Source of the DNA: Pseudogymnoascus destructans
Lineage: Eukaryota > Ascomycota > Leotiomycetes > Thelebolales > Thelebolaceae
Direction: 5' to 3'
Assembly (NCBI RefSeq): GCF_001641265.1
Contig: NW_020167530.1
Span: 806,001 to 870,000, forward strand
DNA length: 64,000 nt
In this document: piece after piece, positions 44,612 to 55,427 of the stretch
Numbering within the stretch: position 1 is the stretch's first letter
Layout: each line of letters starts with the position of its first letter
Notes under the pieces: model-generated
The model's database searches: none
What the model was told of the DNA's origin: nothing
What the model saw: the letters and a program-made list of their open reading frames with translations, nothing else
Program-made: the position numbers and the translations under genes

Positions 44612-46917
44612 CTACATCACCACGCACTCCTTGTCGTCCTTCTTTGGGCTCTCGTCCTTTTTTGGGCTCTCCGTGCCGAGACCTCGCGGGGTCGAGTCCT
44701 GGGGACCTGGCGTCGCAGGCCCATTTGCAACGCCCAAACTGCTCGTCCTAAGTTGTAGCTGCTGCAGCTTCTTCCCCTTCTTCGTCTTTGGCTCGGCCAC
44801 TTCCATCGGAATCCCACCGCTGGCCGCAGCTCTGATGGCTGCGAGCCTGTATTGTGCTCTCTCGTCGCCTGCCTCGGCAGCGCGCACATACCAGACGTTT
44901 GCCTCGAGAGGGTCACGTCGGCAGCCGATGCCCATCTCTGTGAAATAGCCGACTGCATATTCGGCTTTCGTCAGGCCTAGGAGTTATTGTTTAGTAAATG
45001 GCCTTCAAAATACAAGTGACTGGTGTACTTACCGCATTCCGCAGCGCGACGAGCCCACTCATACGCCTCATTCTCGTCCTTCTCCAGTATCGGCTCGGCT
45101 CCAACCATGTACCAAGCGCAAAGAGCCATCATTGCGGACGCTTGTCCCTTCTGTGCTGCACCAGTGTAGAAATGGACGCTTAGCGCAGGGTCGCGAGGAC
45201 AGGATAGCTTTCCATGCTCATATGCATCTCCAAGTTTGTAGCAAGCTTCCGCATGTCCCAAACCTGCTGCCTTTGTGAAAAGCTGAGCAGCATACGTCTC
45301 GTCTTGGAATACGTCGTCTCCATAGCCAGTCTCGTACAAGAGACCGAGGTGGTAAGGAGCAGCATTGTACTGTGGATCTGCTGAGTCTGTGGCCCGCTTC
45401 AACCATTTTAATCCTTCACGATACCTGTTCAAGCCAAGATCGCCAGAGAGACAGGCACGTCCAAGTCGCGTCATAGCACCAGGGTGGTTTTTCGAGGCCG
45501 ACTGTCTGTAATATTGCACTGCCTTTTGAAGGTCCTTGCGGCAACCCCAGCTGAACTCGTAGCATAATGCAGCCCTGTATCCAGATTCTGCGTGACCATG
45601 CTTGCTTGCAGCGGTGAAGTGGGGGAAAGCACGGTCGTAGTCTTCCTTGCCCTTGTTGAATAGACCCGAGGCGTACCCATCTGCAAGATAGTATTGAGCG
45701 TAGGGGTAGCTGCGGTCAGCAAGCTTCTGAAGGATAGCACGCGCTTCCCTGATCAGATCCTGTGACGAAGAAGCAGCCGTTTCAACATAGGGGCTTTCCA
45801 GGTCCCTGCCAAGCTTTGGGCTTTGCTTCCCAGTTGATGAGTTGGGTTCGGTAAGGCCGATTTCTCGCGCCGCGTCGATTAATAGGAGAGCAAATGCATA
45901 TTGGGTTTGAGCATCATTCGTTTTTTTCACATTCAGTCGGTACATCTCGAGTGTCTTCTGAGTACTAAGAAGCGAAGCATTAGAGCCAACGGCAGACCGA
46001 AGCCCCGAGTTGTCAAACATTGCATGAGGAACTGGCGGGGGTTGAGGGTACGGCGCATTTAACAGGTCGATATACGAAGCCGGGCGACTACCTTCTGGTG
46101 TTCCAGAGTGCGCGGATAGAGCACGCCCTGACCAACTGGGCGACTGAGAAAGCATGATAGGAGAACGACCCCTTGCGCCATAGTCCGAATTAACAGAGTA
46201 AGCTGAGGCAGGACGCTGAATATAAGAGCGCCGTCCGTAATTTGACGACGGTGTCAGGTGGCGGTTGATATTAGCTCCATTGTCCCCATTTCCTACAGAG
46301 AGTTCATTCCCCTGGCCAAAGCCAAGCTTTCCGGAATCATCTGATCGCCTTTGCATATGGTGATATTGTAGTGGAGGAGCTGCCTGGACATTGTTCCCAG
46401 AAGATGTGCTGCTTGCATCAGAAACTGGGGCACTTTGTGCCTGCTCCCTATCATCCTTCACAGGGCCGCTGGAAGATGACGCATAAGCCGTGCTCTCAAT
46501 ATTGGACAATATGCCATGCTGTGATCCATGGCGGCTCCCCACAATATGGGAGCCATATTGCCTCCGTTTTGCAACATCATGAACGGTTGCCTCTGAGTCT
46601 GTATTCTCATACCTCGATGATTCCGATGTTTGATTGCTGCCATTATTCTCTAGTAACTGTGTGCCCATGGTTTCAATCTGTGCTGTGGAAGGTCTTGCCC
46701 ATTCTGACTGAAAGTTGATCGTTACTGGGGATAATGGAGCATCGTGCAATCGGCCTTGGGACTGCATGGGTATAACGGCTTGTGGTTTCTCGTTCCCGTT
46801 GTTCTCTTTTGAGCTATCCGCCGATCCATAGTCCATCATCCGTAGTTTTCCTGGGGATGGCTGTTGCCGTGGTATATATTCGGAAGGATTATTGACATCC
46901 GCTAGTATTGACGCCAT
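44612..46917 (-). CDS. skt5: Chitin synthase activator Skt5/Chs4 type (Sel1 repeats, CAAX)
   Basis: Exons (minus) 46917-45033 and 44976-44612 give 749 aa; the 56-bp intron joins RAAECG to LTKAEYAVGYF inside a repeat. The first 330 residues are Ser/Gly/Asn-rich and disordered. Sel1 repeats fill about 345-675 (AQYYLADGYASGLF, GYRAALCYEFSWGC, AMTRLGRACLSGDLGL, APYHLGLLYETGYGD, ACYKLGDAYEHG and more). The end, KDDKECVVM, is a CAAX prenylation signal (Cys746). Yeast Skt5/Chs4 is prenylated, activates the chitin synthase Chs3 and links it to the septin ring. It faces a Chs3-type synthase gene 4.2 kb away. Confidence 0.93.
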
Positions 46918-47836
46918 GTTGTTCCCCTCCTTTCGTTTAAACCCCTTGCTTAATGGGCTTCAGAAACCCTGGCGAAGGCAGACTATGCCCTATATCTGCA
47001 GACTGATCTGAGCAGCTCGGACCTTTGCCAAACCGCACAGATATTTGTTGCTTGGGGGTTCGAGCGGCAGTTGCGGGGCTTTCTTGGGGTCGTTTTGTCA
47101 ACGATGTCCGAGATCCGTGCTACTTCTCAACAAAGCCAAATAGTTCGGCAAGAAGACGTTTACAGGCGCCAATAACGAGTGTCTCGGGCTGCTGGTGACG
47201 GATGCTTGTTAGCTGCATTCCAGGACGCCGCGTGGAGCATCACCTACAAGCTATATATATCCCAAGAGAGGACTGAGGGTTCGCAATCGACAATAATTCT
47301 ACAAATTCAAGCTTGGTGTTAGAGCGAAAACATCTCACTTTCGAAGTTTGTATGTTTGTGCCGTGCGATTGTAGGCGAGGGGGGTTTCGTGGAAATATCG
47401 GAGGGATCCCAGGTTTCTCAGATTCAGCCCAAGTGCCCGTGTCGTCGCGCGTCTTCAGAGGAGCGAGAGTGAGAGAGAAAAAGGACAGCTGGTTAGGAAG
47501 AGCGAGCGAGTGAAGATAGGAATAGAAGAGGCTGACAATGGAGGAGATCAGAGAGAGAGAGAGAGAGACAAACAAGATGGAGAGTTTGGAGGTTGAGAGG
47601 GAGGCAGACAGTGGAGTGGAGTGGAGTGGGAGTTATGGTCTGTAGCAGTACTCCGTACGTACCATCACCTCGTCTCTCTCATACTTGCAAGGGCTAAGAA
47701 AACTTGTACTGCGGCGTACCAGGCGTATGCCCAGAAGTATAACAGTTAAGCATAGTGGCGACAAGGTAGAGAGGTTGTCTTTGACCAATCATCAACACTG
47801 CAGGCACACTTTTTACCCAAAAAAATGCGAATCTAT

Positions 47837-47866
47837 GTCACGGCCGCCGAAGTCACGGCCGCCGAG
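47837..47866. repeat. 15-bp direct duplication
   Basis: GTCACGGCCGCCGAA is followed at once by GTCACGGCCGCCGAG (one mismatch). GC-rich; no function assigned. Confidence 0.7.
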
Positions 47867-48809
47867 GTGCTAATGCTGTCCACGCTTTCGATTCTGTGCT
47901 TCTATTGATCTACTACTTTGCATACCGAACAGAACTCTACGACAATATGTATGACAACATAAAGGCGCCAACATAAAAAAAAGCCACAAAAACGCGCGAA
48001 CGGGCTGGATAAGGGCTTGGCGACCTCACAATGTGGGAATTTGGCTTCAACCACTCCAATAATAGCCCACAGGCGGCTCAGGTTCACTGGCTGAGCGGCG
48101 TCTCCAGCGCTTCTGGTGCCTCTGGTGCCTTACTGTAAGGCTTTCCACGTCGTCTTACGAAAGCCACAGTCATCTCGAGGGAGAGAAAAGTATGATTGTG
48201 TCCCACTTATACTTCTATGTACTGTATCCCTTTTCATCCATTGCTTAATCCGCCCGCCCCTTACGGGGTACTTTGCTGACTTGCATCACAGAGCAAAACC
48301 TACACAGTTCATCGGTCCGGTCAGAGATGGCGACAGGGAATTGGAGTTGGAGAAAAGAAAGAGAAGAGAGAAAACTGAAGGTGACATGCTAACTCTGTTG
48401 GCAAGAGCGGAGGGCGATGAGGGTGTTGATTTTTGAGGGGGAACGGGGAGAGACCCCTGGGGACGACCAGCGTGAAAAGACAGGGCCCATGGTGGGGTGG
48501 AGTTCCTTCCAAGACAACTACAATAGCGGGGGCAACAAACGCCGAACTACTGTATCCCAAGTGCCGCTTTAATCTCGACCCATCGGCCAATACCATAGGC
48601 TTTGAAACTTAGCATTCGCATACCTGTTTTGCCCTCTCAGTCCTCTCAGTCTCACGGAGCTAAAACAATTTACTCTCTAACGGGCTTGGGAAGGTCTCAG
48701 AAAGCACAGTATGCAAAAGAAGATCGTCTTTTCTGGGATCGTCCTTTAAATCGTCACCTGTGGAGGCATCGATGGAGCATCGGACCCCCACAGTGGCACA
48801 GGAACTCCC

Positions 48810-48839
48810 CTGTCCGCTTCATAGGTATGAAGCGGACAG
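48810..48839. repeat. Perfect inverted repeat, 14-bp arms
   Basis: CTGTCCGCTTCATA at 48810-48823, a 2-base GG centre, then its exact reverse complement at 48826-48839. It could form a hairpin or cruciform, or be a palindromic binding site. No gene flanks it closely. Confidence 0.85.
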
Positions 48840-49751
48840 AAGATCTGGTACGGAGATTCGGATGACCAGGTGCCAAGACCGAATATTCTCGTTTTGGGGG
48901 TTTCATGTGGCCTGATTGAGACGAATATTTGAGACTTTTTTTAGGGGTGCAACCACCAAAACCATCGGGAAAGACATCAATTTCATCGGTGAAGCGGCAC
49001 CGTGTTTTTGGCCACCCCACACCCCGCTCCGCCATCCCGCGTCATGATGTTGCCTCTCCAGCGACACATCATAGGGTTCGGCTACCCAGAAAGAACGCAA
49101 ACTACGGATCTTAAATAATGCGATTCGAACCGAGACGTGCCAAGTAGAGGGAGTTAGGGGAGGGAACGGACCATCGGGTAGCCGCACAAGGTTCTCCAGT
49201 CCATACGAGATCCTCCTGTCCCTCGAAGGAAGGAGGCACGCCGCTGTGCATCTGGTGGCCCAATCGAGGGTTTTGCCTCAGAATAGTAACAATGCCAACA
49301 GAGGGCGAAGGCAGTACAATCCTGCTGGGGCCTTTTGGTGGTATATATCCGGACGGCAAAAGTCGAAGTGTCTGAGAACGCCGATAATCTTCCGAGACGA
49401 AATTACGACTTCGATGGGCAATGCTACGATGAGGATGGGCCCGTGGGACGGTTCAGCTCCAGGTCGTTGGTCGTCCGGTATCAAAGCGATCAGGCTGGAA
49501 ATTGCCCAGACATATCGCACAAGAGCCTCAACACAAGTGTACTGTAACAGGGCCACGCTGGCCGAGTGATGGATGTCAAGCATTACATATATGGGCTTGG
49601 GCTTGAGGTGAAATGTCAGCCACGATCTTCTGTTACCTTTCATTGATCGTCATCACGATGTTACTAGCTCAACTCCGTTGGACGGGGGGGAAAGGAATGC
49701 CTCGGGAAACTTGGCACTACTAATCGACTAATGAGGACAAAGGGCCGTAAA

Positions 49752-49829
49752 TACAGTACGGAGCTACAGTACGGAGCTACAGTACGGAGCTACAGTACGG
49801 AGCTACAGTACGGAGCTACAGTACGGAGT
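49752..49829. repeat. Six-copy 13-bp tandem repeat
   Basis: The unit TACAGTACGGAGC is repeated six times (the last ends in T), then runs into TACGGAGTA. The repeat contains the GTACGGAG core also found elsewhere in the intergenic DNA. Confidence 0.9.
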
Positions 49830-50918
49830 ACGGCGCCATAAGTTTCCGCACGGGTCTGTGCACGAATCGCCTAAATGACAGTCATTTGTATGGGAAAAAG
49901 CACAGACACGTATGGAAACCTTTGGCGCCGTACTGTAGCACCCGGCCCCCTGGTTAAATGGTGGATTTAGCTAATGATAGGCTCGTATTGGTGCTAGTGT
50001 GTCCCTGTGAAAGCTCCGTACTGTATCCTGTCAGTGTGGGTTTCAGTACCGTCTGGTACACAGCTGGATCGACAAGGGGGCCAGTTGGCCGGGCACTGTA
50101 CAGTAGCACCATGCTGTACGGAGTATGACGGGGGGTTAACGGGCCTCAGGTTACAGTGAATGGTGGCCCTGAGTAGCATTTGTTCTAGGGCTTGCACAGG
50201 GTCTAAGAGAAACTCTAAGGGCCTGGAGGCAAGACACAGTGTGAGACAGTGGCCCATACCGCACTATACCACACTGGATTTTATTTCCAGAGCCCGTGGG
50301 AACGCGCCGTGCCATCCCACCATAACTCTGCCCAATACAAAAAAAACAAAAGGTACCTGCACTTACTCCGCTCGTCGCTGGTTGTTACAGTACTTTTACC
50401 GTACTGTTTAAAGTACCTTCCCTTGTGTGTGGGTAGTGGGTCCATAATAATACACTGAGCAGTGCGTGTTCATGTGCTGAGGTACCGCCACCACACTATA
50501 CCGTCTCATATCCCACTGGACAACGACCAATTCGCCAACCTTTCCACCATCACCGTCGCTCGCTATCCCGCACATATTACTTCAATGCCCGACTTCGTTA
50601 CCATTTCTTATTGAGCCTTCACGGCCTCTGCATTCGTTTGAAGGCCTCGTTCTGCCATTCTTGAGGCTGCTGTTACGGCTGCTCGTATCCCTTTTCGCCA
50701 TAGCCTGTTGTAAAACGCGCATCGCTCTTCTTTCTCACTGTACTATCGAAACTTTACGATCTCTTTCAGCACTTAATATTCGTCAAAAAGACACCAACTC
50801 CGATTTACGAGTCGACTTGCACATCTCCTGAAGACGGGATTAGGAAGGGTTTTGCCAGACCGCCCTGGATCATAACAAACAACAGCTCCAAGAGCGTCAT
50901 ACGCATTTTGCAGTTAAA

Positions 50919-51108
50919 GTATGTTCTCTCCCAGATTCAAGTGATATGTTTTGTTCTTTTTGGTATTCTCGCATCTATACCACGCTGCGACTCCAGTCAC
51001 AAATACAAGCATCCGGGGTTTGTGCGGAGGGTCTTGGGGGCTGGAAATTGACACCAAGCGCTGGGGGATTGTTGCTGGAAGACTTCTACTGACTGGTTTC
51101 ATTAACAG
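50919..51108 (+). other. Predicted 5' UTR intron of chitin synthase
   Basis: GTATGT at 50919, a TTCATTAACAG acceptor ending at 51108, 17 bp before the ATG. Length 190 bp. Inferred from splice sites only. Confidence 0.5.
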
Positions 51109-51124
51109 GTTCTAGAACCGCAAT

Positions 51125-54100
51125 ATGTCCCTACCCCAGAGACCTGGGGGCGGCGACCTCCCCCCCCAAGAACGGCGAAATACGTATAGAAGCTCCACTG
51201 GGCGCCCTCAACCGTCACACGACGCCGAAGTTGGATATGCTGGGCAAGATTCGCAATCTCCAACATCTAGACGGACAAGACAACATCGGACAGAACGAGC
51301 CGGGTCTCCCGCTGATACTCGCCCGCCTCAGTCCCCCACCCCCGCAACTCCAGCTGCACAGGATTTCCAACGCAAGCGAAGCTTGATCCGCCCTGAGAGA
51401 AACCGCATTGACCGCGACCATCCAAACTACTATTATCGCCAACATGCGGCGAATATGACAGTTTTGCCTTCGACTACGGGAAACGACCCGATTCTAGAAG
51501 ATCAAGGAGATATAAATGGCGGGAGTGGCGAGCCGGATCAGCGCAGTCCTCGGGATGGTCCCTATGGGTCTCCATCGCCTCTGGAATCCCAAGGAACGAT
51601 GCAAGGTTCAGACACCGGCAACTTCGAAAAGGACCATAAATCCTCAAAGCTAACTCGTGACACAAACAAGTCGAGGAAGCAGACAAGAGAAGAAAGACGC
51701 CGCCAGAGGGACGCAGAAGTCCTCAAGCCGCCTAGTTTGTGGAACGTGTATTGCTCGATTATCACATTCTGGTGCCCTGATTTTATTCTGAGGTGCTTCG
51801 GGAAGCCAGCGAAAGAACAACAGAGAGCATGGAGGGAGAAGATGGGACTTATCAGCATTATTCTCATGGTCATGGCCTTCGTCGGCTTTCTCACGTTTGG
51901 ATTCACTGCCACTGTGTGTGGTAACCCACCAACCCGACTCCGCGTAAATGAGGTCGACAAAGGATATATGATCTTCCACGGCAAAGCGTATAATTTATTG
52001 GGGGTTCGTCATCCTGCGGCCATGGGTATTCCGGAACAGTCAAATATCTTGTATGTGCCTGAAAGTCATGGAGGCATGGACGGCAGTTTTCTTTTCCAAA
52101 ACGTCAACGGAAAGTGCAAAGGCTTGATCTCAAAGTCAGAGGGATCCGACGTTCCAAGTGATGACCAGGGAAACCTCGGTTGGTACTTCCCATGCAACCT
52201 TCTGAACCAGGACGGCTCCAGTGATCCTAAAAAGAAGAGCTTCGGACCCTACCTTGGCCATCAATGCCATACCACCGCACCTGGACGAACTGCATTCTAT
52301 GGCATGCACTCTGCGGGGGATGTCTACTACACCTGGGATGATATCAACAATGGTACAAGGAATTTGGCTGTCTACTCTGGGAATGTGTTGGACTTGGATC
52401 TTCTGAAATGGTTTAATGGGTCGCAGGTTACTGTCCCTCGAATTTTTGTCGACCTCGGCAACAAGGCTACCACCCTGAACCAAGGAATCAGAGGTAGAGA
52501 CATAACACATAAATTCCAAGCCTCTGGAGACAAGGAACTTGCCGAATGTTTAGAACAGATCATCAAGGTTGGAAGCGTCGATACCGAAACGATTGGCTGT
52601 ATCGCGTCCCAAGTGGTGCTTTACGTAGCGCTCGCATTCATCATCTCTATTGTTGGAGCAAAATTCGTCCTCGCTCTCTACTTCCAGTGGTTCTTGAGCC
52701 GCAGGTATGCGGCCAGTAAGACCTCACAATCTTCGGATCCAAAGAAACGTAACAGGCAGATCGAGGAGTGGACAAACGACATCTATCGCGCCCCTCCTCG
52801 CATTGCGGGAGACCCCGGCAGCACTGCTGCTGGTTCCTCGGACAGAAATAGCAGACGCGCCAGCAGCATGTTCCTTCCAACCACGTCTCGCTTCACAAGC
52901 CCGTATACACTAAATGGAGAGAAGTCAGGACCACGGCCGGCACCGACGACTATGGCGAGCCAGAACTCAGCAGCTCAGCTATTCCCGCCAAACCCGATGT
53001 ATAGAGGCCAAAACGATAGCCGAATGAGCTTCCCTAATTCGAACCTAGATGGCGGTGTTATGAGCGATGTATCAGGCGACGGGCCAGGCCCTGCTGGCTT
53101 CATCCATGAAGCTGTCGTGCCTCAGCCTCCTCCAGAGTGGCAACCATTTGGATATCCTCTTGCACACGCGATCTGCCTTGTCACCGCTTACTCAGAAGGT
53201 GAGCAGGGTATTAGAACCACACTCGACTCTGTAGCGACAACCGATTACCCCAACAGCCACAAGATGATACTCGTTATCTGTGATGGTATGATCAAAGGAA
53301 AGGGCGAGCTACATTCTACCCCTGAAATTGTCTTGGGCATGATGAAGGATCACTCTGTGCTGCCTGAGGACGCTCCGGCCTTCAGCTACGTCGCCGTTGC
53401 AAGTGGATCGAAACGACACAACATGGCAAAGGTATATTCTGGATTCTACGATTATGGCGCCGACTCGGCAATTCCTTTGGATCGCCAACAGAGAGTGCCC
53501 ATGATGTGTCTTGTTAAGTGCGGAACCCCCGATGAAGCATCGAAGAGCAAGCCTGGAAACAGAGGAAAGCGTGACTCGCAAATTATCCTCATGTCTTTCC
53601 TCCAAAAGGTTATGTTCGACGAGCGGATGACGGAGCTCGAGTTCGAGATGTTCAACGGCTTATGGAAAATCACTGGAATGTCACCAGACTTCTTCGAGGT
53701 TGTGTTGATGGTTGATGCCGATACCAAGGTCTTCCCCGACAGCTTAACTCACATGGTTTCCGCCATGGTCAAGGACCCAGAGATCATGGGATTGTGTGGT
53801 GAGACGAAGATTGCAAACAAGAGAGTCTCCTGGGTTACAGCCATCCAAGTCTTCGAATACTTCATCTCCCATCATCTCTCCAAATCTTTCGAGTCCGTCT
53901 TTGGTGGCGTTACTTGTCTCCCTGGATGTTTCAGTGTGTACCGAATCAAGGCACCCAAGGGTGGACAAAACTACTGGGTCCCTATCCTCGCCAACCCTGA
54001 CGTCGTTGAGCACTACTCTGAGAACGTGGTCGATACACTACACAAGAAGAACTTGTTGTTGCTTGGTGAAGATCGTTACCTCTCAACACTCATGCTCAGG

Positions 54101-54807
54101 ACTTTCCCGAAGCGCAAGCAGGTCTTTGTGCCACAGGCCGTATGCAAAACTACTGTGCCTGAGCAATTCTCGGTATTGTTGTCTCAGAGACGTAGATGGA
54201 TTAACAGTACCATCCACAACTTGATGGAACTGGTTCTCGTCAGAGATCTATGTGGTACTTTCTGCTTCAGTATGCAGTTCGTGGTGTTCATCGATTTGAT
54301 CGGAACACTTGTCCTGCCCGCTGCTATTGCGTTCACTATCTACGTCGGTAAGTTATTCCCTAATTCCTACAGCACCAAAAATCAAGTACTAATTATGAAA
54401 CAGTCGTCATATCCATCGTCAGAAAGCCCGTTCAAGTCATCCCCCTCGTCCTCCTCGGCCTAATCCTCGGTCTCCCAGCCGTCCTGATCGTCCTCACCGC
54501 CCACAGATGGTCCTACGTCGTCTGGATGTTAATCTACCTGATCTCCCTCCCCATCTGGAACTTCGTACTCCCGGTCTACGCCTACTGGAAGTTCGACGAC
54601 TTCTCGTGGGGCGACACGCGCAAGACGGCCGGCGAGAAGACCAAGAAGGCCGGCATCGAGTACGAGGGCGAGTTCGACAGCAGCAAGATCAACATGAAGC
54701 GCTGGGGCGAGTTTGAGAAGGAGAGGAGACAGAGACAGGCCGGGCAGTGGAATGCGCATAGCAACATCAGCAGCTATAGGGACGACTACTATGATAATAA
54801 TAATTAA
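51125..54807 (+). CDS. Chitin synthase, class IV (Chs3 type)
   Basis: Exons 51125-54347 and 54404-54807 give 1208 aa. A charged, disordered N-terminus of about 200 residues precedes two early membrane spans (IISIILMVMAFVGFLTFGFT and, after a lumenal loop, VVLYVALAFIISIVGAKFVL). The glycosyltransferase-2 catalytic domain follows: MILVICDGMIKGKGE, VVLMVDADTKVFPD, LPGCFSVYR, LGEDRYLSTLM and the signature QRRRW (1021-1025). C-terminal spans and a charged tail end it. Chs3-type enzymes make bulk wall chitin from UDP-GlcNAc at the plasma membrane and depend on Skt5/Chs4, whose gene lies divergently upstream. Class IV is inferred from the absence of a myosin domain and the N-terminal spans. Confidence 0.93.
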
Positions 54808-55427
54808 TTGTGGTAATGGAGCGGAGGAGAGAGAGGGGTATTTGTGTCGATGCATAGTTTGCTGGTGGAACTCCAGATTTTGTCTTTTTGGGGCGTTCAT
54901 TCCTTCACTGTGTTTATTTTTTATGTTTTTTGTACGGCGGATGCTGCGGTTTGTCTGACAGGGCGTTTTGCGTGTTTCGATAGCAGGGAGGGGTTTGTGT
55001 GGTTTTAATGGGTATCGCGGGGAGCGAGCTCATCCTTAAAAATGGATATTAGCGTAAGTTATATGGATTATGGTTATTCACACTCTCTTGTGCCTGTGCT
55101 GGATTCGCATCGTAGAGTAGCAGCAATCGATAGATATATTTATATCGGAAAATGGATGCATATTAATGTTCAATCGTTCACCTGGGCCAGCTTATGCGCG
55201 CTGTGAGCTTATTGTGTGTATCTAAAAGATCAGGGCTCCGGCAAAGAATATGGTATTCTACGAGTGTAAGGGGCCAAGTTTTGTCACTGAGGATATGAAC
55301 GCGCTTCCTGGTTAACATCTTTATTGTATTAACACACAAAGCATCTAATTTTATGACCTATCCTCATCTGTAGCGTCTTCAAAAGTTGACACGATATCAA
55401 CATATCTCCTGTTCCTTCGAGGATGAT
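54808..55427. other. Intergenic, convergent 3' ends
   Basis: Two 3' UTRs between chitin synthase and ValRS. No gene or clear repeat. Confidence 0.6.

Larger units (their letters stand above)
46918..50918. other. Large intergenic region between skt5 (-) and chitin synthase (+)
   Basis: About 4 kb with no supported gene. It should hold both promoters and long leaders. GA-rich microsatellite (about 47550-47570) and GGAGT repeats (about 47615) lie near skt5. Other items are a 15-bp duplication (47837-47866), a perfect hairpin (48810-48839), a 13-bp tandem array (49752-49829), copies of TACGGAGTA (47649, 49822, 50117) and an ACAGTAC/GTACTGT inverted pair (50387-50407). Short uORFs (for example 50585-50614) would lie in a long chitin synthase leader. 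Confidence 0.55.

Noticed and set aside
49115..49200. tRNA gene suggested by GATTCGAACC
   Set aside because: The reverse strand has a B-box-like string, but no D-arm, anticodon stem or acceptor pairing follows.
48600..49640. A gene in the skt5-chs intergenic region
   Set aside because: Overlapping ORFs on both strands are short, have no recognisable domain and no consistent splice pattern.
49752..49829. CRISPR array
   Set aside because: The repeats are 13 bp with no spacers, in a eukaryotic genome.
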